Assembly: GCA_902482035.1 (NCBI GenBank)
Contig: CABSYW010000023.1
Coordinates: 1-43,139, forward strand
From: an uncultured Collinsella sp.
GTDB taxonomy: Bacteria; Actinomycetota; Coriobacteriia; Coriobacteriales; Coriobacteriaceae
Length of the DNA: 43,139 nucleotides
Direction: 5' to 3'
Shown here: positions 1 to 6,891 of the stretch, one piece after another
Layout of the letters: each line of letters opens with the position of its first letter
How positions within the stretch are numbered: position 1 is the first letter of the stretch
The notes under the pieces: model-generated
The model's database searches: none
What the model saw: the letters and a program-made list of their open reading frames with translations, nothing else
What the model was told of the DNA's origin: nothing
Position numbers and translations under genes: made by a program

Positions 1-57
1 CCCGAGCCCTCGCAGGCCGTCAAGCGACAAGACGCGCTTCTCGTGACCAGGCATCAT
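1..57 (-). CDS. Acyltransferase-3 family protein, N-terminal fragment cut by the window edge
   Basis: Read on the minus strand, the first codons give M-M-P-G-H-E-K-R-V-L-S-L-D-G-L-R-G-L-G. The L-D-G-L-R-G signature close to the N-terminus is the hallmark of membrane-bound acyltransferase-3 (OafA/YrhL-type) proteins, which O-acylate cell-surface sugars. A purine-rich ribosome site (GAAGGAAGG, about 62-70) precedes two consecutive ATG codons (57-55 and 54-52), so either could be the start. A perfect TATAAT box lies upstream at 98-93. Only about 18 codons are visible, so the family call rests on one motif. Confidence 0.6.
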   Translation of the reverse strand, partial: MMPGHEKRVLSLDGLRGLG

Positions 58-92
58 CACCCCTTCCTTCGTGCATTCGAGCAGAACGTCCC

Positions 93-121
93 ATTATATA
101 CCCTCATGGATTTAGCGTACA
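93..121 (-). promoter_or_regulatory. Probable promoter of the acyltransferase gene
   Basis: A perfect -10 hexamer TATAAT is present on the minus strand at 98-93. The -35 region about 17 bp upstream (around 121-116, TGTACG) is poor, so an activator may be needed. The box lies about 36 bp before the start codon. Confidence 0.5.
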
Positions 122-127
122 TTTTGA

Positions 128-170
128 TGAGCCAGACCCCCAAATCGGGCGGATTCGGGGGTCTGGCTCA
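128..170. repeat. Perfect 14-bp inverted repeat (hairpin)
   Basis: TGAGCCAGACCCCC at 128-141 is exactly complementary to GGGGGTCTGGCTCA at 157-170. The 15-nt loop can extend the pairing through AATC/GATT. Neither strand has a T-run after the stem, so a standard intrinsic terminator is not supported. It sits just upstream of the minus-strand promoter and at the 5' edge of the gene remnant ending at 261. Confidence 0.7.
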
Positions 171-261
171 TGTGCATGTTAACGGCGGCGTGCAGATTGT
201 CTACGGCAACATGGCATCTAACTACGCAACTCAGATGCGAGAGCTGCTGGGCATGGAGTAA
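166..261 (+). pseudogene. C-terminal remnant of an unidentified gene
   Basis: An open frame ending at TAA 259-261 reads ...V-N-G-G-V-Q-I-V-Y-G-N-M-A-S-N-Y-A-T-Q-M-R-E-L-L-G-M-E. It looks like the end of a compact folded domain; the rhythm resembles the last strand and helix of a glucose-type PTS EIIB domain, but that is only an impression. It has no ribosome site or good start, and its 5' side is the hairpin at 128-170, so it is more likely a truncated leftover than a working gene. A strong terminator follows at 292-327. Confidence 0.3.
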
Positions 262-291
262 ACGCCCCACATATCTATAAAATCCGGTATA

Positions 292-327
292 AAAGGCGGC
301 GGCAGACAATGGGCTGCCGCCGCCTTT
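292..327. terminator. Intrinsic terminator, probably bidirectional
   Basis: AAAGGCGGCGGCAG (292-305) pairs perfectly with CTGCCGCCGCCTTT (314-327) around an 8-nt loop. The stem ends in A/T runs on both sides, so it can act on either strand. Confidence 0.75.
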
Positions 328-343
328 GAGTTACCCCACGCGC

Positions 344-402
344 ATTTCGTGTACTTTAAATACACGAAATCGTAGAAAATCGTGTATCTGAAATACATGA
401 AA
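344..402. promoter_or_regulatory. Tandem operator-like palindromes
   Basis: Two palindromes share one plan. The first is TTTCGTGTA, a 7-nt spacer, then TACACGAAA (345-369). The second is AATCGTGTA, a 7-nt spacer, then TACATGAAA (378-402). Their centres are 33 bp apart, about three helical turns, as expected for two regulator dimers on one DNA face. They lie between a terminator and the 3' end of the minus-strand MFS gene, and no adjacent open frame explains them. From 403 to 498 I see nothing further. Confidence 0.55.
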
Positions 403-498
403 TTGCACTGCTGGAGCTTGCGGGTGGATAAGTACTACCCGTATGGGACGGTTTTCACCGGTTGTTCGCCACCCTGGGCTCCTGGGCTGTGTTCGCCC

Positions 499-1752
499 CT
501 ATGCTCGTATTGAGGACTGTGCTGATTGACGGCGACGCTCCCAGCGAGCCAACTTAATCGTCACCAGCGTAAGCGCCCAGGCCACAAGCGAGAACGCGGC
601 TCCCACGGCGCCCACGTACGCAATGCCAATGCTGCTTACCACGGCGCCGCCCACTGCAGTGCCAAACGAGATGCCGACGTTAAACGCCATGGGCTCAACC
701 GAACTTGCGAGTACCATCGACTTGGGATGGCGACTGCGTGCCACGTCCATAAAGTGCGTGATGCACGACACCGAGAACAGGTACATGAGCATCGCCAAGC
801 TAAAGACAAAGACCAGCGCGAGCGGCATGGTGCCGCCCACAGCAAACAACCCGAGTAACGCCACAGCCTGCAGCACAAACGTCACGAGCAGCGCCTTCAT
901 GCCAAAGCGCGCGTCGATCCATCCGCCCAAGATGTTCGAGATCAGGCAGAACACGCCGTAGGCCATAAGCGTGGTGCTCGCCTGAACAGTGCCCATGCCC
1001 AGCACCTGCTCAAGATAGGGCGTCACGTAGCCGTAGAACACATAGACCGATCCTACGCCAAACAAAAAGATGAGCATGCCGGTGATGATACTCGGTTCGC
1101 GCAGCAGACCCGCCTGTTCGCGGAAGGTGGCGGGTTCGTCGGTCTGTCCGGCGCGCGGCATAAACACCACGAGCGCGGCGCAGATCAGAACGGCAAAGGC
1201 CAGCGTGCCGTACATGGCAACGTGCCAGTCGAGCGTGTCGGCCACAAGCTTGCCGATCGAAGTGACAAAGACCATTGCTACGGAAAACGCACCATATACC
1301 ACCGAGATGGCAAGCGAAGTTTGCTGCGGGGACAGCAGCTCGGGGATGTACGTCACACCCACGGCGAGCAGTGCGCCCGAGACGGAACCTAGGATGATGC
1401 GCGAGATAAACAGCACCTGGAAGTTGGGCGCTAACGCCATGACCAGATTGCCGAGCACAAAGATAATGCTGTAGCACACGAGCAGCTGGTAGCGGCGGAA
1501 TCGCCCCGTGCTGAGCGCAAGCACCGGCGTAGCGATAGCGTAGACAAGCGCGAACACGCTGATGAGCTGGCCCGCAGTGGCAAGCGAGATGCCGAGCTCC
1601 GTTGCCAAGTCGCTCTCGATACCGATGACCACGAACTCGGAGCAGCCGAGCGAGAATCCCAACAGCACGAGCAGCGCCAGGCAGAGCTTGGTGCGCGCGG
1701 GGGAGAGCGCGGCGGCGGTTGATTTACTTTTAGACGTGGTTGCGGCGGTCAA
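499..1752 (-). CDS. MFS transporter, DHA1-type efflux permease
   Basis: This is a 12-helix major facilitator protein of about 417 residues, probably a proton-driven exporter of sugars or drugs in the cytoplasmic membrane. The first helix carries G-C-S-E-F-V-V-I-G, typical of AraJ/YdhP-like DHA1 proteins, and the helix-2 to helix-3 loop carries G-R-F-R-R. I chose the TTG at 1752 because GGAG lies 8 nt before it; an in-frame TTG at 1800 would add 16 residues but has no good ribosome site. The gene is divergent from the LpdD-isomerase fusion, with 163 bp between the starts. The substrate cannot be told from sequence, and a link to the aromatic-acid cluster is possible but not shown. Confidence 0.85.
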   Translation of the reverse strand: MTAATTSKSKSTAAALSPARTKLCLALLVLLGFSLGCSEFVVIGIESDLATELGISLATAGQLISVFALVYAIATPVLALSTGRFRRYQLLVCYSIIFVLGNLVMALAPNFQVLFISRIILGSVSGALLAVGVTYIPELLSPQQTSLAISVVYGAFSVAMVFVTSIGKLVADTLDWHVAMYGTLAFAVLICAALVVFMPRAGQTDEPATFREQAGLLREPSIITGMLIFLFGVGSVYVFYGYVTPYLEQVLGMGTVQASTTLMAYGVFCLISNILGGWIDARFGMKALLVTFVLQAVALLGLFAVGGTMPLALVFVFSLAMLMYLFSVSCITHFMDVARSRHPKSMVLASSVEPMAFNVGISFGTAVGGAVVSSIGIAYVGAVGAAFSLVAWALTLVTIKLARWERRRQSAQSSIRA

Positions 1753-1834
1753 GGTTGTCACTCCAATGTCGCATGAATAAGCGGGATTCAATCCCTGCAA
1801 CTCTAGCAGAATGTGTCAGGTGCCTGCCCCCCCT

Positions 1835-1863
1835 TTGTCGCAGGCTGCGCTTGCCTGTATAGT
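1835..1863 (+). promoter_or_regulatory. Predicted sigma-70 promoter of the LpdD-isomerase gene
   Basis: TTGTCG (-35, 1835-1840), a 17-bp spacer and TATAGT (-10, 1858-1863) lie about 53 bp before the chosen ATG at 1916. The -35 box overlaps a copy of the dispersed CCTTTGTCGCA motif, so this repeat may have contributed part of the promoter. Confidence 0.5.
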
Positions 1864-1915
1864 CGCAATACAGGTGAAAATGGTCTCAGGCACATCGCGG
1901 GTGACAGGAGATCCC

Positions 1916-2863
1916 ATGGGTATGCACACGATAAAGATTGCGGTGGGCGAGGGCAAGTTTGCGCTCGAGGCCCAGCTGACGGTGACGCCGCGGGGCATGG
2001 CGGTGTACGCTTGCTCGCCCGAGTTCGCGCACCTGGGCGCCACGGCGCAGGCCATTCCGCGCCCTGAGCCCGGTCGCACGGCGACCGTGAGCATCCTGGC
2101 CGTTCCGTGCCATCGAGACGAGATCCCGGCGCACGATATCGCGGCGGCGCTGGCCACGCGCTTTGGCGTGCCGGTAGTTGCAAGCACGGGTTTTCATGTT
2201 GAACAGGCGAGCGGGGACGACCTGCAGCGCGTGCTCGACACCACCAAAGAGCTCATCGCCGCGCTCGAGGAGGCCGCAGCCCGCATTCTGCGCGCCGGCT
2301 GGGATGAGGGCGGCGCAGGTGCCGAGGTCGTGGCGGTCGATGCCGCGACCGGCGAGGTGCTCGGCCACGTCGACCGCATCGAGGCCCATACCGGCGAGGG
2401 CATCCTGCATCAGGCATTTCTGACGCTTTTAGTCGAGGGCCGGGGCGAAGACGCGCGTCTGCTGCTCTGTCGCCGTAGTCCGCTCAAGCGCCTGTGGGGC
2501 GGGGTGCTGGCCGATAGCTGCGCCGGCCATCCGCTCCCCGGGGAAGACGTCGCGGCCGCCACGGCGCGCCGCATCAACGAAGAGCTTGGCATTACGCGCG
2601 ATCCCGATCAGCTCAAGCACCTCGGACACGTGGTGTACCGTGAGGACCACGGCGACGGCCGCTGCGAGTGCGAATGGTGCGAGGTGTTCGCAGCCCATGT
2701 TGAGCCGGGCGAGCTATGCATCAACCAAGAGGAGATCTCGGAGGTGCGCCGCGTGGCCCCGTCCGAGCTCGACGGCTACCTGCAGGGTCGCCCCGAGCAG
2801 CTGGCCCCCTGGCTTCGCGAGGCCCTCAGCGACCCATCCATCCGTACGGCCCTCGCTATGTAA
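1916..2863 (+). CDS. Fusion of LpdD-like prenyl-flavin helper domain and Nudix isopentenyl-diphosphate isomerase domain
   Basis: The protein has 315 residues. Residues 1-122 match the LpdD-like family; lpdD is the third gene of the gallate decarboxylase system and is thought to help deliver prenylated FMN. Visible landmarks include A-H-L-G-A-T-A-Q-A-I-P-R-P (38-50) and a C-H-R-D-E loop (65-69). Residues 130-305 are a type 1 isomerase: A-H-T and L-H-Q-A-F (His158, His165), R-R-S-P-L-K-R (186-192), a Nudix-like segment ending R-R-I-N-E-E-L-G, E-C-E (251-253) and P-W (298-299). The usual catalytic Cys just before G-H-P is Ala203, with Cys202 one position earlier. Isomerase activity is therefore uncertain; DMAPP supply or hydrolysis for UbiX are both possible. 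ATG 1916 follows AGGAG by 5 nt; an upstream in-frame start at 1811 lacks a site. Confidence 0.85.
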   Translation: MGMHTIKIAVGEGKFALEAQLTVTPRGMAVYACSPEFAHLGATAQAIPRPEPGRTATVSILAVPCHRDEIPAHDIAAALATRFGVPVVASTGFHVEQASGDDLQRVLDTTKELIAALEEAAARILRAGWDEGGAGAEVVAVDAATGEVLGHVDRIEAHTGEGILHQAFLTLLVEGRGEDARLLLCRRSPLKRLWGGVLADSCAGHPLPGEDVAAATARRINEELGITRDPDQLKHLGHVVYREDHGDGRCECEWCEVFAAHVEPGELCINQEEISEVRRVAPSELDGYLQGRPEQLAPWLREALSDPSIRTALAM

Positions 2864-2888
2864 AAAGGACAGCCCCTTTGTCGCATCC

Positions 2889-2954
2889 AAACCGTCACAA
2901 CATTCGATGAAAATCTCGAAAACGAGGAAAAGCGTCGAATGTTGTGATGGTTTT
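2889..2954. repeat. 66-nt palindromic repeat, copy 1, terminator-like
   Basis: Arms 2889-2907 (AAACCGTCACAACATTCGA) and 2935-2953 pair over 19 bp with one G-U. They enclose a 27-nt centre that holds a smaller CTCG-AAAA-CGAG hairpin. A T-run follows, so it can terminate the upstream fusion gene. A near-identical copy in the same orientation is at 7807-7872. Confidence 0.85.
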
Positions 2955-3021
2955 TGTCCAGGGGATCGCTTCTCATCCAAAAAAATCCGCTTGACTGTAT
3001 TGCCGCAACACAGCGCAACGT

Positions 3022-3052
3022 AGGGAGTGTCCAATAACGGGCACTCCCTTTT
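3022..3052 (+). terminator. Intrinsic terminator upstream of the anion transporter
   Basis: AGGGAGTGTCC (3022-3032) pairs with GGGCACTCCCT (3039-3049) through one G-U around AATAAC, followed by TTTT. It lies 55 bp before the transporter start. A TTGACT box at 2991-2996 has no convincing -10, so I cannot say whether this is a plain terminator or part of a regulated leader. Confidence 0.7.
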
Positions 3053-3106
3053 GCTGTAGCGGCACACGCCGCGGCGCCGGGTGCCCCCAACAAGAAAGGT
3101 GGGGAG

Positions 3107-4564
3107 ATGGAAGCGGAAAAGAAGGCGTTTAAGATCACCAAGCGCGAAATTGGCTTTGTGCTGGGTATCGTTGTCTTTTTGCTGGTGAAGTTTCTTCCTT
3201 TGGCGGAGCTGAGCTCGACGGTCGAGCTCACGGTCGGCGGTCAGACCTGTCTGGCGTTGACGCTCGCCACGGTGGTGTTCTGGGCGTGTGGCGTGGCACA
3301 ACCGGGCTTTGTAGGCCTGCTCTACTGCGCACTGCTCGTTCTGTTCAAGGTGTGCGTGGACGACACGGGCGCCGCGAGTATCTCGGCGACGGTCGCCTCC
3401 ACGTTTAGCTCGTGGACCAAAGCCACCATGTGGCTCGTCATCGGCGCCTACCTCATCGCCAGCGCGGTCAAGGAGTCGGGCCTGGGCGAGCGTATCGCCT
3501 ACGCGTTTATGCTCAAGTTCGTGCGCGATGCCAAGTCGCTCGTCATCTCGATCTTCGCGCTCACCTTTGTGCTGTCGCTGCTGATCCCGCATCCGTTCCC
3601 CCGCGCCTTCCTCATCCTCGCCGTCGTCTCGGTCATCGCCGAGTCCGCCGGCTACGGTGACGACGACCGCGGCAAGCTCGGCTTCCTCGTGTTTGCCGCT
3701 GCCGCCCCGGGCTCCATGTTCTTCCTGACGGGCGACTCCACGCTCAACCCGCTCGTTGCGCAGTACAGCGCCGAGGCCGGCGGCATGAGCCCGTCCTTTG
3801 TCGACTGGTTCCTGTACATGAGCGTGCCTATGCTGGTCGCGCTGCTGTGCACCCTGTTCCTGGGTCTCTTCCTCTTTAAGCCCAGCAAGGAGCTCGTCTA
3901 CGATCGCGAGCAGATCGTGGCCAAGCAGGCCGCGCTCGGCAAGCTCTCCGTCAAGGAGATCCGCACCATCGTGTGGCTTGTCATCGCCATCGCGCTGTGG
4001 CTCACCGTCTCGGGCGACTATATCGGTTGGGTCACCCTGGCCATTGGCGTCGCACTCGCCATGCCCATCATCGGCGAGGTTCTCACCCCCGCCAGCTGGA
4101 ACGCTGTCGACATCAAGTCCCTCATGTTCCTGACGGCTGCCATGGCCGTGGGTTCCGTGGGCGGTGCCACCGGCATGAACGCTTGGATCGCCGACGTGGT
4201 GCTTCCCAGTTCCGTGCCCGAGAACATCTTCCTGTTCGCCCTGCTTGTCGCCGCGCTCTCCATGATCATCCACATGTTCATGGGCTCGGTCATGGCCGTG
4301 CTCGGCGTGTGCGTGCCGGCGTTCATCAGCTTCGCGGCCGGCTCCAGCGTAAGCCCGCTCGCCGTGGCGCTCATCGTCTTCACGTCTATCAACATCCACT
4401 ACATCCTGCCGTTCCATAACCTGCCGATCCTTATCGGCGAGGGCAAGGACGCTGGCGGCTACACCTCCAAAGAGGCCATGCGCATGGGCATTCCCCTCAC
4501 CGCGGTCGTCTTTATCGTCGTGCTGGTCGAGGCGGCCTGGTTCCACCTCTTTGGCCTGATGTAA
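3107..4564 (+). CDS. DASS/SLC13-family anion:sodium symporter
   Basis: This is a 485-residue membrane protein with about 12 hydrophobic segments. It resembles the divalent anion:sodium symporter family, which imports di- and tricarboxylates and related organic anions. Two half-repeats are suggested by F-S-S-W-T-K-A-T-M-W-L in the first half and V-D-I-K-S-L-M-F-L in the second. The ATG follows a strong GGTGGGGAG ribosome site. It lies between the LpdD-isomerase gene and a gallate-decarboxylase-type UbiD, so uptake of an aromatic carboxylate is the natural inference. The fold fits an anionic substrate, but no residue fixes which one. Confidence 0.85.
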   Translation: MEAEKKAFKITKREIGFVLGIVVFLLVKFLPLAELSSTVELTVGGQTCLALTLATVVFWACGVAQPGFVGLLYCALLVLFKVCVDDTGAASISATVASTFSSWTKATMWLVIGAYLIASAVKESGLGERIAYAFMLKFVRDAKSLVISIFALTFVLSLLIPHPFPRAFLILAVVSVIAESAGYGDDDRGKLGFLVFAAAAPGSMFFLTGDSTLNPLVAQYSAEAGGMSPSFVDWFLYMSVPMLVALLCTLFLGLFLFKPSKELVYDREQIVAKQAALGKLSVKEIRTIVWLVIAIALWLTVSGDYIGWVTLAIGVALAMPIIGEVLTPASWNAVDIKSLMFLTAAMAVGSVGGATGMNAWIADVVLPSSVPENIFLFALLVAALSMIIHMFMGSVMAVLGVCVPAFISFAAGSSVSPLAVALIVFTSINIHYILPFHNLPILIGEGKDAGGYTSKEAMRMGIPLTAVVFIVVLVEAAWFHLFGLM

Positions 4565-4565
4565 G

Positions 4566-4634
4566 CGGTCGAGCGCTTGGGCTGTAAGCAGCCGAACGCT
4601 TGAGCTGCGAGTGGCCGAGCGCTCTATCTATGAG
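4566..4634 (+). repeat. Three degenerate 23-bp tandem repeats
   Basis: Units at 4566-4588, 4589-4611 and 4612-4634 share a G-C-C/T-C-G-A-G/A-C-G-C-T core and end in AAG or GAG. They start directly after the transporter stop codon and occupy the leader of the UbiD gene. They may be a binding array or simple slippage products. Confidence 0.5.
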
Positions 4635-4659
4635 CGCCGTGGCCCCACTATGTTCCCCA

Positions 4660-4685
4660 GCCCGGCGGCACTCCCGCCGCCGGGC
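4660..4685 (+). promoter_or_regulatory. GC-rich hairpin in the ubiD leader
   Basis: GCCCGGCGGC (4660-4669) pairs perfectly with GCCGCCGGGC (4676-4685) around ACTCCC. There is no T-run, and the ribosome site of the decarboxylase gene follows about 10 nt later. It could shape translation or mRNA stability between transporter and decarboxylase. Confidence 0.5.
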
Positions 4686-4707
4686 ACTCTCCCGAAAGGA
4701 GCACGCT

Positions 4708-6195
4708 ATGTCCACTACCGATGCTTCCCAGATCCACGACCTGCGCTCCGCACTCGACTTTTTGCGCGAGATGCCGGGCCAGCTGCTCGAGACCGACATC
4801 CAGGTCGACCCGGACGCCGAGGTCTCGGGTGTCTATCGTCACGTCGGCGCCGGCGGCACCGTTATGCGTCCGACCAAAGAGGGTCCGGCGATGGTCTTCA
4901 ACAACGTTAAGGGCTTTGACGATGCCAAGGTCTGCATCGGCATGCTTGCCAGCCGCAAGCGCGTTGCCGCCCTGCTCGACCTGGACGAGGAGCGCCTGGG
5001 CCTCGAGATCGGCAATCGCTTCGAGAACCTGATCGCGCCCGAGCAGATCGCCGAGGGTGCGCACGTCGACTGTCAGGAGGTCGTGTACAAGGCGACCGAC
5101 GAGGGCTTTGACCTGCGCAAGATCGTCCCCGCTCCCACCAACACGCCCGTCGACGGCGGCCCCTATATCACCATGGGCCTCGCCTACGGCACGAGCCCCG
5201 ACGGCTCCCAGTCCGACGTGACCATCCACCGCTTCTCCTGCGTCGACAAGGACAAGCTCGCCATGTGGATTACCCCGGGCAGCCGTCACCTGGGCGCGTT
5301 CTTTGACGAGTACTGCCAGCGCGGCGAGGACATGCCCATCTCCATCTCCATCGGCCTGGACCCCGCCGTGTACATGTGCTGCGGCTTCGAGGCTCCCACC
5401 ACGCCGCTCGGCTTCAACGAGCTGCAGATCGCCGGCGCCCTGCGCGGCCACGCCGTCGAGCTTGCCGACTGCGTCACTGTTCCGCAGAAGTGCATCGCCA
5501 ATGCCGAGTACGTGCTCGAGGGCTACCTCATGCACGATGAGACCATCAACGAGGACGTCAACGGCCACGGCTACGCCATGCCCGAGTTCCCCGGCTACAC
5601 CGGTGGCGCCAAGGTCTGCCCGGTGATCAAGATCACCGCCGTCACCACGCGCGTCAACCCCATCATGGAGAGCTGCATCGGCCCTTCGCACGAGCACGTG
5701 TCCATGGCCGGCATCCCCACCGAGGCTTCCATCTACAAGATGGTCGAGACCGCTATCCCGGGCCGCCTGCTCAACGTCCACGCTGCCCCCTGTGGCGGTG
5801 GCAAGTTCGTTGCCATCATGCAGTTCAAGAAGTCGAGCAAAAATGACGAAGGCCGTCAGCGCAACGCCGCCATGCTCGCCTTCTCGGCATTCTCCGAGCT
5901 CAAGCACGTCATCCTTGTTGACGAGGACGTCGACATCTTCGATATGAGCGACGTGATGTGGGCCATGACCACGCGCTTCCAGGCCGACGTGGACCTCATC
6001 ACCATCCCCGGCTGCCACTGCCACGTGCTCGATCCGTCCAACGACCCCGCGTTCGACCCCACGATCCGCGAGCACGGCATTGCCTGCAAGGCCATCTTCG
6101 ACTGCACGGTCCCGTTCGACCTCAAGAAGAATTTCATCCGCTCGCAGTTCATGGAGATCGATAAGGACAAATGGGCCGCAGAGCTCGCTTTCTAG
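4708..6195 (+). CDS. UbiD-family decarboxylase, LpdC (gallate decarboxylase)-like
   Basis: The 495-residue protein is a prenylated-FMN-dependent decarboxylase, which removes a carboxylate from an aromatic acid. It closely follows the layout I recall for LpdC of Lactiplantibacillus plantarum, which acts on gallate and protocatechuate: S-G-V-Y-R-H-V-G-A-G-G-T-V near 40-52, Y-K-A-T-D-E-G-F-D at 127-135, D-V-T-I-H-R at 170-175, A-E-Y-V-L-E-G at 266-272 with the conserved acidic residues of the active site, and V-S-M-A-G-I-P-T-E-A near 331-340. ATG 4708 follows AAAGGAG at good spacing. UbiX is encoded 37 bp downstream, so the pair is a holoenzyme-making unit. The exact substrate is inferred, not shown. 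Confidence 0.88.
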   Translation: MSTTDASQIHDLRSALDFLREMPGQLLETDIQVDPDAEVSGVYRHVGAGGTVMRPTKEGPAMVFNNVKGFDDAKVCIGMLASRKRVAALLDLDEERLGLEIGNRFENLIAPEQIAEGAHVDCQEVVYKATDEGFDLRKIVPAPTNTPVDGGPYITMGLAYGTSPDGSQSDVTIHRFSCVDKDKLAMWITPGSRHLGAFFDEYCQRGEDMPISISIGLDPAVYMCCGFEAPTTPLGFNELQIAGALRGHAVELADCVTVPQKCIANAEYVLEGYLMHDETINEDVNGHGYAMPEFPGYTGGAKVCPVIKITAVTTRVNPIMESCIGPSHEHVSMAGIPTEASIYKMVETAIPGRLLNVHAAPCGGGKFVAIMQFKKSSKNDEGRQRNAAMLAFSAFSELKHVILVDEDVDIFDMSDVMWAMTTRFQADVDLITIPGCHCHVLDPSNDPAFDPTIREHGIACKAIFDCTVPFDLKKNFIRSQFMEIDKDKWAAELAF

Positions 6196-6232
6196 TAAGT
6201 AGCCCTACCGAGTAACTAAGTAAGGAGTTGTC

Positions 6233-6811
6233 ATGCCTGAGTCTTCTGTCCGTCCCCGTCGTATTGTCGTTGGCGTGTCTGGCGCCAGCGGTGCCGCGCT
6301 GGGTCTTGAGTGTCTCAAATGCCTGCGTCAGGCTGGCGCCGAGTCGGCGCTTGTCGTAACTCGCGGGGGAGAGATCACCATCGAGCAGGAGCTCGGCATG
6401 ACGCTCGACGAGTTTGCCGCACACGCCGATGTGGTCTACGACAACAAGAACATCGGCGCCGCCATCGCAAGCGGTACCTATCCGGTCGACGGCATGATCG
6501 TGGCGCCCTGCTCCATGAAGACCCTCGCCGGCATCGCGAGCGGCTACAGCGAAAATCTGCTGCTGCGCGCGGCCGACGTGCAGATGAAAGAGCAGCGCCG
6601 CCTGGTGCTCATGGTGCGCGAGACGCCCTTCAGCGCCATTCACGTCGACAACATGGCACGCCTGGCGCGCGTGCCGGGCGTCATGCTCATGCCACCCATG
6701 CTTACGTTTTACAACGGCCCCGCCACGCTCGATGACGTGGTACATCACATCGCCGCCAAGGCGCTCGAGGCCGTCGGCGTATCATGTGCAAACTATAAGC
6801 GCTGGTCATAG
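6233..6811 (+). CDS. ubiX: UbiX-family flavin prenyltransferase (LpdB-like)
   Basis: The 192-residue enzyme joins a dimethylallyl group to reduced FMN to make the prenylated flavin needed by UbiD. Clear family marks are the nucleotide-binding G-V-S-G-A-S-G loop (14-20), A-P-C-S-M-K-T-L-A-G-I-A-S-G (91-104) and V-R-E-T-P-F (128-133). Length is normal. ATG 6233 follows AAGGAG. It lies directly downstream of its presumed client and probably shares its transcript. UbiX normally uses dimethylallyl monophosphate, which gives a reason for the isomerase/Nudix domain four genes upstream. A hairpin terminator at 6844 closes this transcript. Confidence 0.92.
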   Translation: MPESSVRPRRIVVGVSGASGAALGLECLKCLRQAGAESALVVTRGGEITIEQELGMTLDEFAAHADVVYDNKNIGAAIASGTYPVDGMIVAPCSMKTLAGIASGYSENLLLRAADVQMKEQRRLVLMVRETPFSAIHVDNMARLARVPGVMLMPPMLTFYNGPATLDDVVHHIAAKALEAVGVSCANYKRWS

Positions 6812-6843
6812 GCGTCTTTAGGGTAGGATACGAGTAGTGTTTG

Positions 6844-6873
6844 AGCCCGCTGCCCCTGTGGGCGGCGGGCTTT
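6844..6873 (+). terminator. Terminator after ubiX
   Basis: AGCCCGC (6844-6850) pairs with GCGGGCT (6865-6871), with GCCC/GGGC continuing inside, followed by TT. It separates ubiX from merR by about 80 bp, so merR may be partly read-through or have its own promoter. Confidence 0.6.
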
Positions 6874-6891
6874 GGTGTGTCGGGAGGATCT

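Noticed and set aside
128..170. Hairpin considered as an intrinsic terminator
   Set aside because: Neither strand has a T-run next to the stem.
2714..4546. Minus-strand 610-codon frame across the anion transporter
   Set aside because: It is antisense to a clear membrane transporter, with composition typical of an antisense shadow.
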